NCBI RefSeq assembly: GCF_902491285.1
Contig: NZ_CABUHK010000094.1
Span: 1-19,509, forward strand
Reading direction: 5' to 3'
From: an uncultured Bacteroides sp.
GTDB taxonomy: Bacteria; Bacteroidota; Bacteroidia; Bacteroidales; Bacteroidaceae
Length of the DNA: 19,509 nucleotides
The notes under the pieces were generated by a model that ran no database searches, had not been told where the DNA came from, and saw nothing but the letters and a program-made list of their open reading frames with translations. Numbering within the stretch: the stretch's first letter is position 1; each line of letters opens with the position of its first letter. Position numbers and translations under genes: made by a program. Of this stretch, positions 1 through 8,387 are shown piece after piece.

Positions 1-1045
1 GTGTCCGGTTCTTCTCATCCTTAAACATATGCGGCCAACCGCCTGCACGACCGTGAGCGTAACCCGCCATATCACACAAGGCAGGATAGTAAGAAACCAA
101 TCCCTTGACACGATTATCGAGTCCGGCAATCACTATGGCAAGCGCTCCGCCCTGACTTCCACCGAAAGTTGCCAGATTACCATTGAATTCGGGAAGTGTA
201 TAAATGAAATCAATGGCTCTCACACAACCAGTATAGACCCGTTTGTAATAATATTTATCCCGATTGTCCATATTGAATGAGTGGTAATTCTTCAAAGCCC
301 CGTTATAAAGGCGATGATAGACATCCCCCGTGAGATTGACCGGAATACCATGGATACCGATCTCCAGAATGATAAAACCTTTTCCGGCACGTTCGGCTTC
401 TCCGTTATAGGCACGGATACCCGCACCGGGTACCTTCAGAATGGCCGGATATTTCCCCGGAGCCTTCGGCACACAAAGGATGCCGTACATACGTGATGCA
501 TAGTCGTTGTTGGCAAACGAGACATGATATACATTCACTTTGTCCGTACATTTTTCCGGCAGTAAGGTCATGATGGATTCCAGCGCCCACTTTTCAGCAG
601 CTTCCTTGGTGTTCTTCCAAAATTCAAGAAAGTCGGCGGGCAGCGGAGTAACCGGTTGCAGTTTCTCCGGGTCAAAGCCGACGGTAGCCACACCTTCATA
701 GTCGCGCCCCTGAAAATTGACAAAAGCACGGCAACGCAGGAAACCTTCCTTTTTCATGGTACCTGCATTAATTTCGAGCTTTTCATTCTTCAAAGGCTGT
801 TTGCCTGTCTGATGAGGTTTCATCATGTCTTCCGAAATCTCATAACGCACTTCAAGATTATCCTGTGGAACATTGCATTTCAATACAACCACCTTGAATT
901 TCACTTTTTCTCCCGGTTTATACAACCAATTGGTGTGGTCGGGAGTGACCTGCACCCGAATGAGTCTCTCCTGCGGCTGTGCCCATACAGCCAACTGCAT
1001 GGACACAAATAATATCAGAAGAAGAGAGCGTACACTTTTTATCAT
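1..1045 (-). CDS. AXE1-type acetyl esterase, C-terminus cut by window edge
   Basis: I read this partial gene directly from the minus strand: an ATG at 1043-1045 opens a frame that runs without a stop to the window's left edge (about 348 codons seen). The protein starts with a Sec signal peptide (hydrophobic core LLLILFVSM, likely cut after VWA near residue 22). A beta-rich region of about 100 residues follows, then an alpha/beta-hydrolase domain from about residue 130. The nucleophile elbow GGSQGGA is present, with Ser297 (codon 155-157). This resembles the acetyl xylan esterase AXE1 / cephalosporin-C deacetylase family, which removes O-acetyl groups from sugars. The catalytic Asp and His should lie beyond the edge, so an intact triad cannot be confirmed. 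It starts 25 bp after the alpha-galactosidase gene and is probably co-transcribed. The acetylated substrate is unknown. Confidence 0.85.
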   Translation of the reverse strand, partial: MIKSVRSLLLILFVSMQLAVWAQPQERLIRVQVTPDHTNWLYKPGEKVKFKVVVLKCNVPQDNLEVRYEISEDMMKPHQTGKQPLKNEKLEINAGTMKKEGFLRCRAFVNFQGRDYEGVATVGFDPEKLQPVTPLPADFLEFWKNTKEAAEKWALESIMTLLPEKCTDKVNVYHVSFANNDYASRMYGILCVPKAPGKYPAILKVPGAGIRAYNGEAERAGKGFIILEIGIHGIPVNLTGDVYHRLYNGALKNYHSFNMDNRDKYYYKRVYTGCVRAIDFIYTLPEFNGNLATFGGSQGGALAIVIAGLDNRVKGLVSYYPALCDMAGYAHGRAGGWPHMFKDEKNRT

Positions 1046-1070
1046 AGTTCCGTTATTATAAATAATCTTT

Positions 1071-3137
1071 TTATGGTTTTACTTCGTATTGATAAAGTGC
1101 GAAAGAGTTCTTGTCTTTCAGTTTAAAACTTACTTTGCCCCGCACACCAACTTTAGCGGCAAACTTGCTACCACTTCCCATCACCGGGGTAAAAGTGACC
1201 TTCTTGCCCTCAGGAAGCCAAGTGTCAATATTTCCTTCAGTTTGCTCATTATCTTCGCGATAAACAACAAGATAACCTTGCGTACCGGAGACAGTTGATT
1301 GGAATCCAGTCCACGAGCGTCCCGAAGGTTTCTCGCCAACGGGCAGTATGACGCCTTGATGAAACCGGAGTTGCAAGGGTTGGTATTTCTTGAGCAGAGA
1401 TGCCGTAGCATAAGCCTCTTCGGGCAGGTTCGAAGCCTCCATCCAAGCTAACGGCTGTGCCGCCAAGGTGATGGCAAAGAGGTAATCGAAACTGTAACGG
1501 GCCGGAGCAAAAGGGTCGGCAGCGTCATACTTATCAGCATTGCGCCATTTATTAAGGAACTCTATCTGCATCTTCTCCGCCGGTACATAGCGGGACAGCA
1601 TCCAAAGGTTGCGCAAGGTACGATAAGGATAGTAATTACCCCAATCGGTATAGCGATTTTCCAGGAAGATGTTGCCGTACTCGTTCATATAGTGATACCC
1701 GCCGCGACGGCCGGCAGTAGCGTCGAGATTGAAAATCACTTCATGATTGGTTTGTTCCAACACGGTATCAAACAGTTGACGTAGGTTTCGTTCGGCTGTT
1801 TTGGTAGGTATCTGTAAGCCATCTATCTTGAAACAGCAGATGCCATACTCCTTATAAAGTCCGACAATGGCTTGCGCATCTTTTTGCCAATCGGCAAAAT
1901 CGTTCTGTATGCTGGGATTGAACCACAATCCGATGCGGATACCCAATTTCTTCCCTTTCTCCACAATAGGTCTCAGCCCATGAGGAAATTTCGTGGGGTT
2001 GGGTGTCCAGTAACCGGCATTCTTCCATATATCCTTAAAACTACCTCCGGCTGTCTTCGAGTTAGGGCTTTTTCCGCTCTGCCAGCCGTCATCCAATTGG
2101 AAGAGGGTGATACCCATACGTGCGGCACGATCTAGTTCAGCCAGACAGAAAGCCTCATCTATTTTGGCATCCTGACTACGGTCGCCCCAGGTATTGAGCA
2201 TAATCATCTCATCCTGCACGGCGGTGTGGTGGCGCAGTTGTTTCTGATAAAGACGCAAGGCAGTAAGCGCTTCTTGCTCACCGCCGGTATAGATGCCGGT
2301 AACGCATCCATAAACGCGAGTCCAGCTATCCGACTTTACATCATCAGACGCGATACCCAGCCCCACTACCATAAAATCGCTAAAGTCCGCCACAAAGTCA
2401 GAACCCGGATAATGTAATTGAGTACTACTGCTGGGAGCCTCTTTCAGGAAAAAGAAGCCCTGCCGGGTAACCACATCATGAGCAAAAAGCAAATTACCAC
2501 GATAAGCGTTGCGACGATAAGGAAGCCAAGTACGCCTGGTCACCAGATTGTCGTTCCAATCGGTGTAGTCGAAAAACTCTATTGTGCGGGCACTCCAATG
2601 ATTGCCGGATAGTTGCAGCCTGTCGAGCGTGGGAGTTTTCACCCCCGTAGCCATATCGGCCGTGTGCTCTATATTTTTGCGGTCGGCGTTAGAGCGGTTG
2701 TCCTCCTTATTCTGATAAAGTTCCACTTGCCCTTTCAGATAGGTGTCGCAAGCAATGGCAGGACAGTCTGCATAAATACGATAGCGACGCTCTATATTCA
2801 GCGAACCGATAGTACAAGCCACAGTAGCCTGCAGATAACTGGCGTGGATGCCATTTGTCGGTATCTCGTTCACGGTGAATGTGGCATCCGTAGGGATACC
2901 TTTCACAATCGAGAAATCGGGTTGTTTGCCCTGTGCCGGAATGGTTTTTCCGTGTTGCTTGTCAGTAAGGCTGATGGTAACAGGTGCACCGTTATTCCAC
3001 AGCATGGTGCGCTCCATATAGTTATTGCCCATACGTAGTGTGTCACCTTTCAAAAAAGCGTAATACTGTTGTTCTCCCCAAAGCGGCAATGTCCATATTG
3101 CCGATAGAAATATCGTGATAATACTTTTTTGGCTCAT
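1071..3137 (-). CDS. GH36-type alpha-galactosidase (melibiase-like), secreted
   Basis: A 688-residue protein likely to release alpha-linked galactose. An N-terminal beta-sandwich of roughly 280 residues is followed by a TIM barrel. The FQLDDGW motif (346-352) is typical of the GH27/GH36/GH31 superfamily. FKIDG places the likely nucleophile at Asp439. RYTDWGNYYP gives a likely acid/base at Asp498. The 59-residue spacing agrees with what I recall for GH36 enzymes such as the Thermotoga one. I chose the ATG at 3135-3137 because it gives a clean Sec signal peptide (MSQKSIITIFLSAIWTLPLWG) and starts 7 bp after the upstream stop. An in-frame start at 3218 would overlap the previous gene and spoil the signal peptide. 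A different alpha-glycosidase specificity is possible, since GH36 enzymes vary. Confidence 0.87.
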   Translation of the reverse strand: MSQKSIITIFLSAIWTLPLWGEQQYYAFLKGDTLRMGNNYMERTMLWNNGAPVTISLTDKQHGKTIPAQGKQPDFSIVKGIPTDATFTVNEIPTNGIHASYLQATVACTIGSLNIERRYRIYADCPAIACDTYLKGQVELYQNKEDNRSNADRKNIEHTADMATGVKTPTLDRLQLSGNHWSARTIEFFDYTDWNDNLVTRRTWLPYRRNAYRGNLLFAHDVVTRQGFFFLKEAPSSSTQLHYPGSDFVADFSDFMVVGLGIASDDVKSDSWTRVYGCVTGIYTGGEQEALTALRLYQKQLRHHTAVQDEMIMLNTWGDRSQDAKIDEAFCLAELDRAARMGITLFQLDDGWQSGKSPNSKTAGGSFKDIWKNAGYWTPNPTKFPHGLRPIVEKGKKLGIRIGLWFNPSIQNDFADWQKDAQAIVGLYKEYGICCFKIDGLQIPTKTAERNLRQLFDTVLEQTNHEVIFNLDATAGRRGGYHYMNEYGNIFLENRYTDWGNYYPYRTLRNLWMLSRYVPAEKMQIEFLNKWRNADKYDAADPFAPARYSFDYLFAITLAAQPLAWMEASNLPEEAYATASLLKKYQPLQLRFHQGVILPVGEKPSGRSWTGFQSTVSGTQGYLVVYREDNEQTEGNIDTWLPEGKKVTFTPVMGSGSKFAAKVGVRGKVSFKLKDKNSFALYQYEVKP

Positions 3138-3144
3138 AGTTTGT

Positions 3145-5013
3145 CTACGGTTTGATGTAAGCTCCCGGAACTTCCAACAATTCGTTGGGTTCGTTGAAGC
3201 GTTGGTTATCGGGCACATCGCGTTTGCCCAAACCTGCCTGCATAAGTTGCTTCAGTTCGGGCAGGTGATGATGATAGATGTCGCGCGGCTCTACACTATG
3301 CTTGTGGCAGAGTCCGGCTGCCATACCTACTACTTCACCCATCATGCCGGTAGTACGCATCACACGTACCGTACCCAAGGCTACATGGGTGCAGCTCATA
3401 TTACGGCCTGCCATAAAGAGGTTGTCCACATTGCGAGAATAGAGACAGCGATAAGGAACGGCATAAGGATGAATCCAACGATGCACCGTAGCCGACTTGA
3501 ATTCATTGCCGGGAAAGCGGACACTGTTCACGCTGTCGGGGAAGTGAAGGTCGATGCTCCAGGTAGTGGTGAACGAAGCATCCTCGTGCGCCACATTCTT
3601 GTCTATATCGTCCTGTGACAGTACGTAGTCGCCCAAGAGACGGCGTGATTCACGTTTGCCTGAGACATATGCCACCCAGTCGAGAGAACGGTTGGCGTAC
3701 TTCTTATGGCCTTTATAGTGATTCTTCAAATAGCTCCAATTGGAATATATCACCAAAAGCCCATAGTCGCGTACACGTTCAGCCTCGCTGACTTGATTGC
3801 GGTTCATACCTGTTTCCCATTTCCACTCGCCCATGGTTACAGGCTCACAATTTTCAGCGTCAAAGCGCACGCCATATTCAAAGTGAGGGAATGAGGTCTT
3901 CTTCTTCATATCCTTACTATACCATTGTATCGAGGCACCCATCACCATCGAGTCGGGTTGTTCGGGAGCAAGGCTTTCACCATACTCATCGCGACCTTCA
4001 CGTCCCATATTCCAATCGGCGCCAGCCAAGTAACCTATGGTAGCATCACCCGTACAGTCGCTAAAGAGAGGGGCGGCAAGTTCGGTTTGTTCTCCCGTCT
4101 CGATATGCTGGATAGTGACCGACACAATGCGGTCTCCTTGCATCTTCACGGCTATTGCACGCTGAGAGGCATAGAGGGTGATGTTCTTCTCGGCAACTAT
4201 AAAGTCTTCTTTTTTCTGGTCTTCGTAGTAATCTCCCGGTTGGGCGTTGCCGGAACGTTCATGACCGAACTCGCGTATCATGCGACCTAATCCCCGGTTA
4301 GGTCCCATCTCGATAATTCCCCCCAAATGTACACGTACTTCCGACGAGTTATTACCACCCAGCACAGGACGATCATTCACTAACGCCACCTTGCAGCCTA
4401 ATCGGGCAGCCGATGCGGCGGCACACATACCGGCTATTCCCCCTCCTACTACTACAAAATCGTATTGACGGGTGGCTGTTGTTTGTTGCTGCAAGCGGGC
4501 ACGGAGTGCGGCTGTCTCTGCATCCCCCCATGTAGCGGGTTGCGTTTCCTCATCGGTCGTAAGATAAATGGCATCGCAACGTCCATCAAAGCCTGTGAGA
4601 TCTTTCAGGGCAAGGGTGGTAATCCCTGCTTTCAATGCTACCTTTCCGGCAGACTGCCATTGCCAGGAATTGCCGGTATGTCCTAATATAGCTTTCAGCA
4701 ATTTGCCACCCAAGGCCAGGCGGAACTTTCCGGGGCCTTCGGCATCGGTCCAAGGTGAAGTCCAGTTGTAAGTACGGACATATACGTAGTAAGTGCCCGC
4801 TTGGGGAATATTGATTTCTGCCGTAGCATCCGCCACAGGGATACCCATACCATGTGCCATGAGATAGGGAGACCCCATTTGATCCATGAACTGCTGGTCG
4901 AGCACCCAGCCGCCTCGCTGGCTGAAGCTTTCTGCTTCGATGAGCAGTTCTCCGGCTACAGCCACAAGGCTACAGGCTACGGCTATGCATGTCAGTAAGA
5001 TTTTTTTTATCAC
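3145..5013 (-). CDS. Secreted FAD-dependent oxidoreductase with N-terminal sugar-binding-like domain
   Basis: A 622-residue protein. The dinucleotide-binding signature VVVGGGIAG lies at 187-195, followed by LGGNNSSE (218-225), DCTGDATIGYLAGAD near the middle, and a C-terminal FMAGRNMSCTHVALGT segment. This is the pattern of the FAD_oxidored family (PF12831). Residues 1-20 form a Sec signal peptide without a twin arginine. Residues 22-153 look like a beta-sandwich binding domain (AESFSQRGGW... QAGTYYVYVRTYNW ... DAIYLTTDEE), possibly related to Golvesin/Xly CBD-like domains. The start is GTG at 5011-5013: an in-frame stop lies just upstream, and the next Met is residue 43, which would lose the signal peptide. 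Relatives are often labelled xanthan lyase, which nothing here supports. Substrate and electron acceptor are unknown. It sits 18 bp after the DUF4832 gene and 7 bp before the alpha-galactosidase. Confidence 0.85.
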   Translation of the reverse strand: MIKKILLTCIAVACSLVAVAGELLIEAESFSQRGGWVLDQQFMDQMGSPYLMAHGMGIPVADATAEINIPQAGTYYVYVRTYNWTSPWTDAEGPGKFRLALGGKLLKAILGHTGNSWQWQSAGKVALKAGITTLALKDLTGFDGRCDAIYLTTDEETQPATWGDAETAALRARLQQQTTATRQYDFVVVGGGIAGMCAAASAARLGCKVALVNDRPVLGGNNSSEVRVHLGGIIEMGPNRGLGRMIREFGHERSGNAQPGDYYEDQKKEDFIVAEKNITLYASQRAIAVKMQGDRIVSVTIQHIETGEQTELAAPLFSDCTGDATIGYLAGADWNMGREGRDEYGESLAPEQPDSMVMGASIQWYSKDMKKKTSFPHFEYGVRFDAENCEPVTMGEWKWETGMNRNQVSEAERVRDYGLLVIYSNWSYLKNHYKGHKKYANRSLDWVAYVSGKRESRRLLGDYVLSQDDIDKNVAHEDASFTTTWSIDLHFPDSVNSVRFPGNEFKSATVHRWIHPYAVPYRCLYSRNVDNLFMAGRNMSCTHVALGTVRVMRTTGMMGEVVGMAAGLCHKHSVEPRDIYHHHLPELKQLMQAGLGKRDVPDNQRFNEPNELLEVPGAYIKP

Positions 5014-5031
5014 AGCACAGCGTTTTTAAGA

Positions 5032-6633
5032 TTATTGAATAGTTATATCTCCCACTTTTACCCAACCTTTGGCGGTTTGATATTCATCGCGGGCTGAGAG
5101 TAAGATACCGATAGCGTTCTCTTTGGTGGTATCGACCACTCCCACCGCCCAAGTGTAAGTACCTGCGGCTACATCGGTGAGCTTGATGTTGCTAGTGTAG
5201 GTTTTGGGCTTTCCGCTCATCCAGGTAGCAATATCCGCTTTCTCTTCTATATAGATGCGGGCGGGTTCTTCCGTGTTCTTATCAAGCAGGGCGATAGCCA
5301 ATTTGTATTTATCACCATATTGCGGCAGATTGGCAGGGCAGTACCCCCAACCCAAGTTCGACCAACGGTGAGTCAATGCTACGTTGCTGCCGCTACGGGC
5401 CGTAGTAGGAATAGATAAACGGTCGGGATAAAGACGGTAACCACCTTCGGCTATAAACTCCTTTACCAGATGGAAAGCAGTATTGAACCAGGAGTGTGTT
5501 TCACCGGTATTCACGTTGGTATCAAAGCGAAGGTCCATCATATTGACATAACCACCTTTGGCCTCATCATATTCTCCTTGGCGCACTTCGGCAAAATTCT
5601 TATAACCGTCACCGGCAATAGAACCGCCATGCGATGATTCCACCCAACCGCCTTCCATAGTAATGGGTACGATGCCATGATAGGTCGTGGTAATGCCACG
5701 CTCCCAATCTTTATAATATTGCTTCATGCCGAAAGCATCGTGACGCAGGCAGAAACCTTTGGCTACGGCACGTTTCACCATATCGGCGGCTATATCGGTA
5801 TCGACATCGCTAAACTCTTTGGTAGCAAGCAAACAGCGGTGATAGTTGATCATGATAGGCACTTTGGTGAAAAGACGGGACATTACGTCGGTAATCCATT
5901 CAAACACTGCTTGTCTGGGAGCTTCATCGCCTGTAGAGTATTTCAGTGTGTGAGTTTCCCCCCATTTGCCCAATCCAAAACCACTCACAAATTGAGTGAC
6001 GTCAGGGTCATTGTATTTGGCAGCAAAAGCAGTGAGGAATGCTTCATACTCTTTCTGAAAGATGGGGTCGTCAGGATAAGGCGTCCATACATCTACACTG
6101 CCGGTAGTAGTGGTGAATCCTTCGGCGCCGGCTTCTCTTACATACTCGGGACAGGCATTTTCATGTTTGTCGCGGCTGTCGCACACAAAGGTGAAGGCAA
6201 GCTTCAAGTTGCGTTCTTTGGCTCCTTTCACCAACATCTGGAAACGTTTCGCCGGCTCGGTCTGCAGAGTTTCGTCCCATACATATTTACCCCTTTCAGG
6301 GTTGAAATGACTCCAAAGACCACGTACATAGAGGGTATTACCATAGTCGGATACTTTCACAATACCTTCGGACGACTCGAAATTGTCGTAGAGTTCCCAG
6401 AAATCCATCATCATACCACTTCCAATACCTGAGTAGATAACCCATCCGCTCATAGGGTTACGCAACAGTTTATAGCGTTCGGGCTTAATGCTGACGGTGG
6501 TGTTACCTTCAATATTCCAACTATAGTCGGTTGTAAGGTCATCATCGTCTGAACAAGCAGTAGCTATGAAAGCCGTGGTGGCCAGCAAGCACATCGACAG
6601 AGTCTTTATGCTGTTTTTTATTATTCTGTTCAT
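5032..6633 (-). CDS. DUF4832/DUF4874-type surface lipoprotein, putative glycoside hydrolase
   Basis: A 533-residue protein. The signal ends in a lipobox at Cys27, followed directly by SDDDD, the acidic tag that directs Bacteroides lipoproteins to the cell surface. The body resembles DUF4874 followed by DUF4832 proteins: NPMSGWVIY (59-67), YVRGLWSHF, CDSRD (151-155), GLGKWGE (Glu226), RHDAFGM, ITMEGGW (Glu327), NMMDLR, EGGYRLYP and NLGWGYCP. The N-terminal two thirds look like a TIM barrel and the last 130 residues like a beta-sandwich. Glu226 and Glu327 sit about 100 residues apart, as the two catalytic glutamates do in clan GH-A enzymes. Catalysis is inferred, not known. It is a close paralogue of the gene at 13576-15132, differing mainly in its surface anchor. 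It lies after the hairpin at 6671-6711. Confidence 0.8.
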   Translation of the reverse strand: MNRIIKNSIKTLSMCLLATTAFIATACSDDDDLTTDYSWNIEGNTTVSIKPERYKLLRNPMSGWVIYSGIGSGMMMDFWELYDNFESSEGIVKVSDYGNTLYVRGLWSHFNPERGKYVWDETLQTEPAKRFQMLVKGAKERNLKLAFTFVCDSRDKHENACPEYVREAGAEGFTTTTGSVDVWTPYPDDPIFQKEYEAFLTAFAAKYNDPDVTQFVSGFGLGKWGETHTLKYSTGDEAPRQAVFEWITDVMSRLFTKVPIMINYHRCLLATKEFSDVDTDIAADMVKRAVAKGFCLRHDAFGMKQYYKDWERGITTTYHGIVPITMEGGWVESSHGGSIAGDGYKNFAEVRQGEYDEAKGGYVNMMDLRFDTNVNTGETHSWFNTAFHLVKEFIAEGGYRLYPDRLSIPTTARSGSNVALTHRWSNLGWGYCPANLPQYGDKYKLAIALLDKNTEEPARIYIEEKADIATWMSGKPKTYTSNIKLTDVAAGTYTWAVGVVDTTKENAIGILLSARDEYQTAKGWVKVGDITIQ

Positions 6634-6670
6634 AAGAATATATATGTCTTAATTGTTATTGTTTAAAGGT

Positions 6671-6711
6671 AGAATAAGAAGTGAAGTGATTGAAACCTCA
6701 CCTCTTATTCT
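6671..6711 (-). terminator. Intercistronic hairpin, candidate partial terminator or mRNA-stability element
   Basis: Bases 6671-6687 pair with 6695-6711 around a 7-nt loop, giving a 17-bp stem with no bulge. Two positions (6680/6702 and 6685/6697) are A-C mismatches if read as plus-strand RNA but G-U pairs in minus-strand RNA. The structure therefore fits function in the operon's own transcript. It lies in the 90-bp gap between the SusE-like stop and the next DUF4832 start. The bases after the 3' arm are ACCUUUAAAC, not a uridine run, so full rho-independent termination is unlikely. Attenuation or protection of the upstream susCDE mRNA is more plausible. Confidence 0.55.
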
Positions 6712-6723
6712 GTCATTTTGGAT

Positions 6724-8367
6724 TTATTTAATATCAAAGAGTACAGTGTTATTCTCTATATCCACTACCACATAGTTACAGCCTTCGGGGATGAGGAAGT
6801 AAGCATAGCGGTTATCAACTTGACCTGTTACAGCCTTTTCTACCTTGCCTGCTATTACTTCAGTATATCCATTGTGATCATTACGTTTAGCGTCAGCTGT
6901 AGATCCAACAAACCATCCGTTATTAGCATATCGTAAAGTACTGAAGTTCACCCAACCTCTATTTATCTTCCCATAGTTATCTTTATATTCATTACGAGGC
7001 AATACATCACCTTTATAAACAAAGACTTTCGGATTGGCAACACTCTGAATAAGATTATACTTCACTTGACAGTATTTGAGGCTTTTGCCTGTTTCTTCGT
7101 CAGTACCCGCATCATAAGCAAAGCCGTTGAAACCACCATACATATGCAATACATTGACTTCCTGGCTCCATGGGTTTATCCCCAGTTCGGTATTATTGAA
7201 CGATACGGTGAGCGGTTTCAAATCAGTGGCAGCCGAATAGATAGTAATGGTTTTCTCCTCCTTATTCAATACAATACGATAAGTGCCATCGGCTGGAATC
7301 GTCCAATACTGTCTATCCACTTTGCCGATGAGGGCTTGTCCAAATGTTGCCAATTGGCCATCCTCTATATCATGATTATCAGCCACTTCCGGCACAATAG
7401 CCATCGTTTGTTCACCCTCGAAAGTGAGCGGTATGTAGAGGTTACCGGCTTTCAGTTCACCACGCCAAGCATAAAGTTGATCATTTTCGAGAGTTTGAGC
7501 TATCTCAATTTGTTCTTCACCTACAGCAGTACCCGCCAGGAACATTTGCTCAGCCTCAACTACCGCACCGGCTTCTACTATCTTCACAGTCTGTTTGCTC
7601 ATATTCACAGTGATGCGATAGGTAGCTGCCGACGGAATCACCCACGAATTAGCTTCGGCACGGTCGGATATAACACCTGTCATTTCGCCAGTGGTTATAG
7701 GAGCATCGGCAATTTCCGGACCAATGGCATTCAACTCGTCGGCATAATCAACAGGAAAGTTAATCTTACCGGCAGCCAAAGCACCTTCGTAGCTATAAAT
7801 CTTGTTTATCTCGTCTTTCAACGTCAATTTTATATTGTCTTCGCCCACAGCGGAACCTCCCACATAGAGATTATCGGCTTTGTACTGTTTAGGCCCATAC
7901 GTTTTTATCTTTAATGTAGCCGTAGCAATATCAGGCACCATCAGACGGGGACCTTCAAAATTGGCTGTTACAGTAAACAGTACTTCGCCAATAGTACTGG
8001 TGGTAAGTCCGAAATGGTCGACCAGTATTTTCTGCATCTCCTCGTTGGTGTAAGAGCGAAGGAATTCTCCATCATCGTCAAACTCCTTGATATTCGTAGC
8101 CTCACTACCGATGAGCTGCATCTCGTATTTATAAGTCGTAATATAATCTTCACCAAAATCGTGAGCGGTACTCCACTTCAGAGTGACAGCCGTTTCGTTG
8201 GGTTTGCTCTCATCAAGCTTGATATATTCACCCGAAGGAGCCAGCTCAATCTCCGACTGATTGCGTGAGGCAGTATTGTCTATATCCTCTTCACACGAGG
8301 TGGCAAGCATGCTCATCATTCCCACAGCCACCACACCAAGGCTTCTATATAAATGCATTGTTTTCAT
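6724..8367 (-). CDS. SusE/SusF-like surface glycan-binding lipoprotein
   Basis: A 547-residue lipoprotein: the lipobox ends at Cys25 and is followed by EED, consistent with the cell surface. Residues 35-160 match the Ig-like SusE N-terminal domain (TLKWSTAHDF, FTVTANFEG). Two clear tandem modules of about 105 residues follow, at 166-267 (LYVGGSAVGED ... YSYEGALAAG ... SWVIPSAATYRITVN) and 275-380 (MFLAGTAVGEE ... YAWRGELKAG ... YWTIPADGTYRIVLN). A more divergent third module spans about 405-547 and is rich in Trp, Tyr and Phe. This is the plan of starch SusE/SusF, where such modules bind oligosaccharide outside the cell. No catalytic motif is visible. Its position 20 bp after susD is standard. 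Ligand specificity cannot be inferred. Confidence 0.85.
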   Translation of the reverse strand: MKTMHLYRSLGVVAVGMMSMLATSCEEDIDNTASRNQSEIELAPSGEYIKLDESKPNETAVTLKWSTAHDFGEDYITTYKYEMQLIGSEATNIKEFDDDGEFLRSYTNEEMQKILVDHFGLTTSTIGEVLFTVTANFEGPRLMVPDIATATLKIKTYGPKQYKADNLYVGGSAVGEDNIKLTLKDEINKIYSYEGALAAGKINFPVDYADELNAIGPEIADAPITTGEMTGVISDRAEANSWVIPSAATYRITVNMSKQTVKIVEAGAVVEAEQMFLAGTAVGEEQIEIAQTLENDQLYAWRGELKAGNLYIPLTFEGEQTMAIVPEVADNHDIEDGQLATFGQALIGKVDRQYWTIPADGTYRIVLNKEEKTITIYSAATDLKPLTVSFNNTELGINPWSQEVNVLHMYGGFNGFAYDAGTDEETGKSLKYCQVKYNLIQSVANPKVFVYKGDVLPRNEYKDNYGKINRGWVNFSTLRYANNGWFVGSTADAKRNDHNGYTEVIAGKVEKAVTGQVDNRYAYFLIPEGCNYVVVDIENNTVLFDIK

Positions 8368-8387
8368 GTTCGTAATAGTTTATAGGA

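Noticed and set aside
3138..3218. Upstream in-frame start for the alpha-galactosidase
   Set aside because: It would overlap the oxidoreductase gene and put a polar stretch before a clear signal peptide. The ATG at 3135-3137 fits better.
3145..5013. Naming the oxidoreductase xanthan lyase
   Set aside because: The protein has a FAD-binding fold and no polysaccharide lyase motif; that name probably spreads through the N-terminal binding-like domain in databases.
5677..6432. Plus-strand open frame of 251 codons
   Set aside because: It is antisense to the DUF4832 lipoprotein gene and reflects that gene's codon pattern; no domain or leader was seen.
6671..6711. Calling the hairpin a full rho-independent terminator
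   Set aside because: No uridine run follows the 3' arm, and the downstream genes have no obvious promoter of their own in the 90-bp gap, so at least partial read-through is expected.
7066..7914. Long open frame on the plus strand (282 codons)
   Set aside because: It lies wholly antisense to the SusE-like gene, whose protein has a lipobox and family domains. The plus-strand translation shows no recognisable domain.
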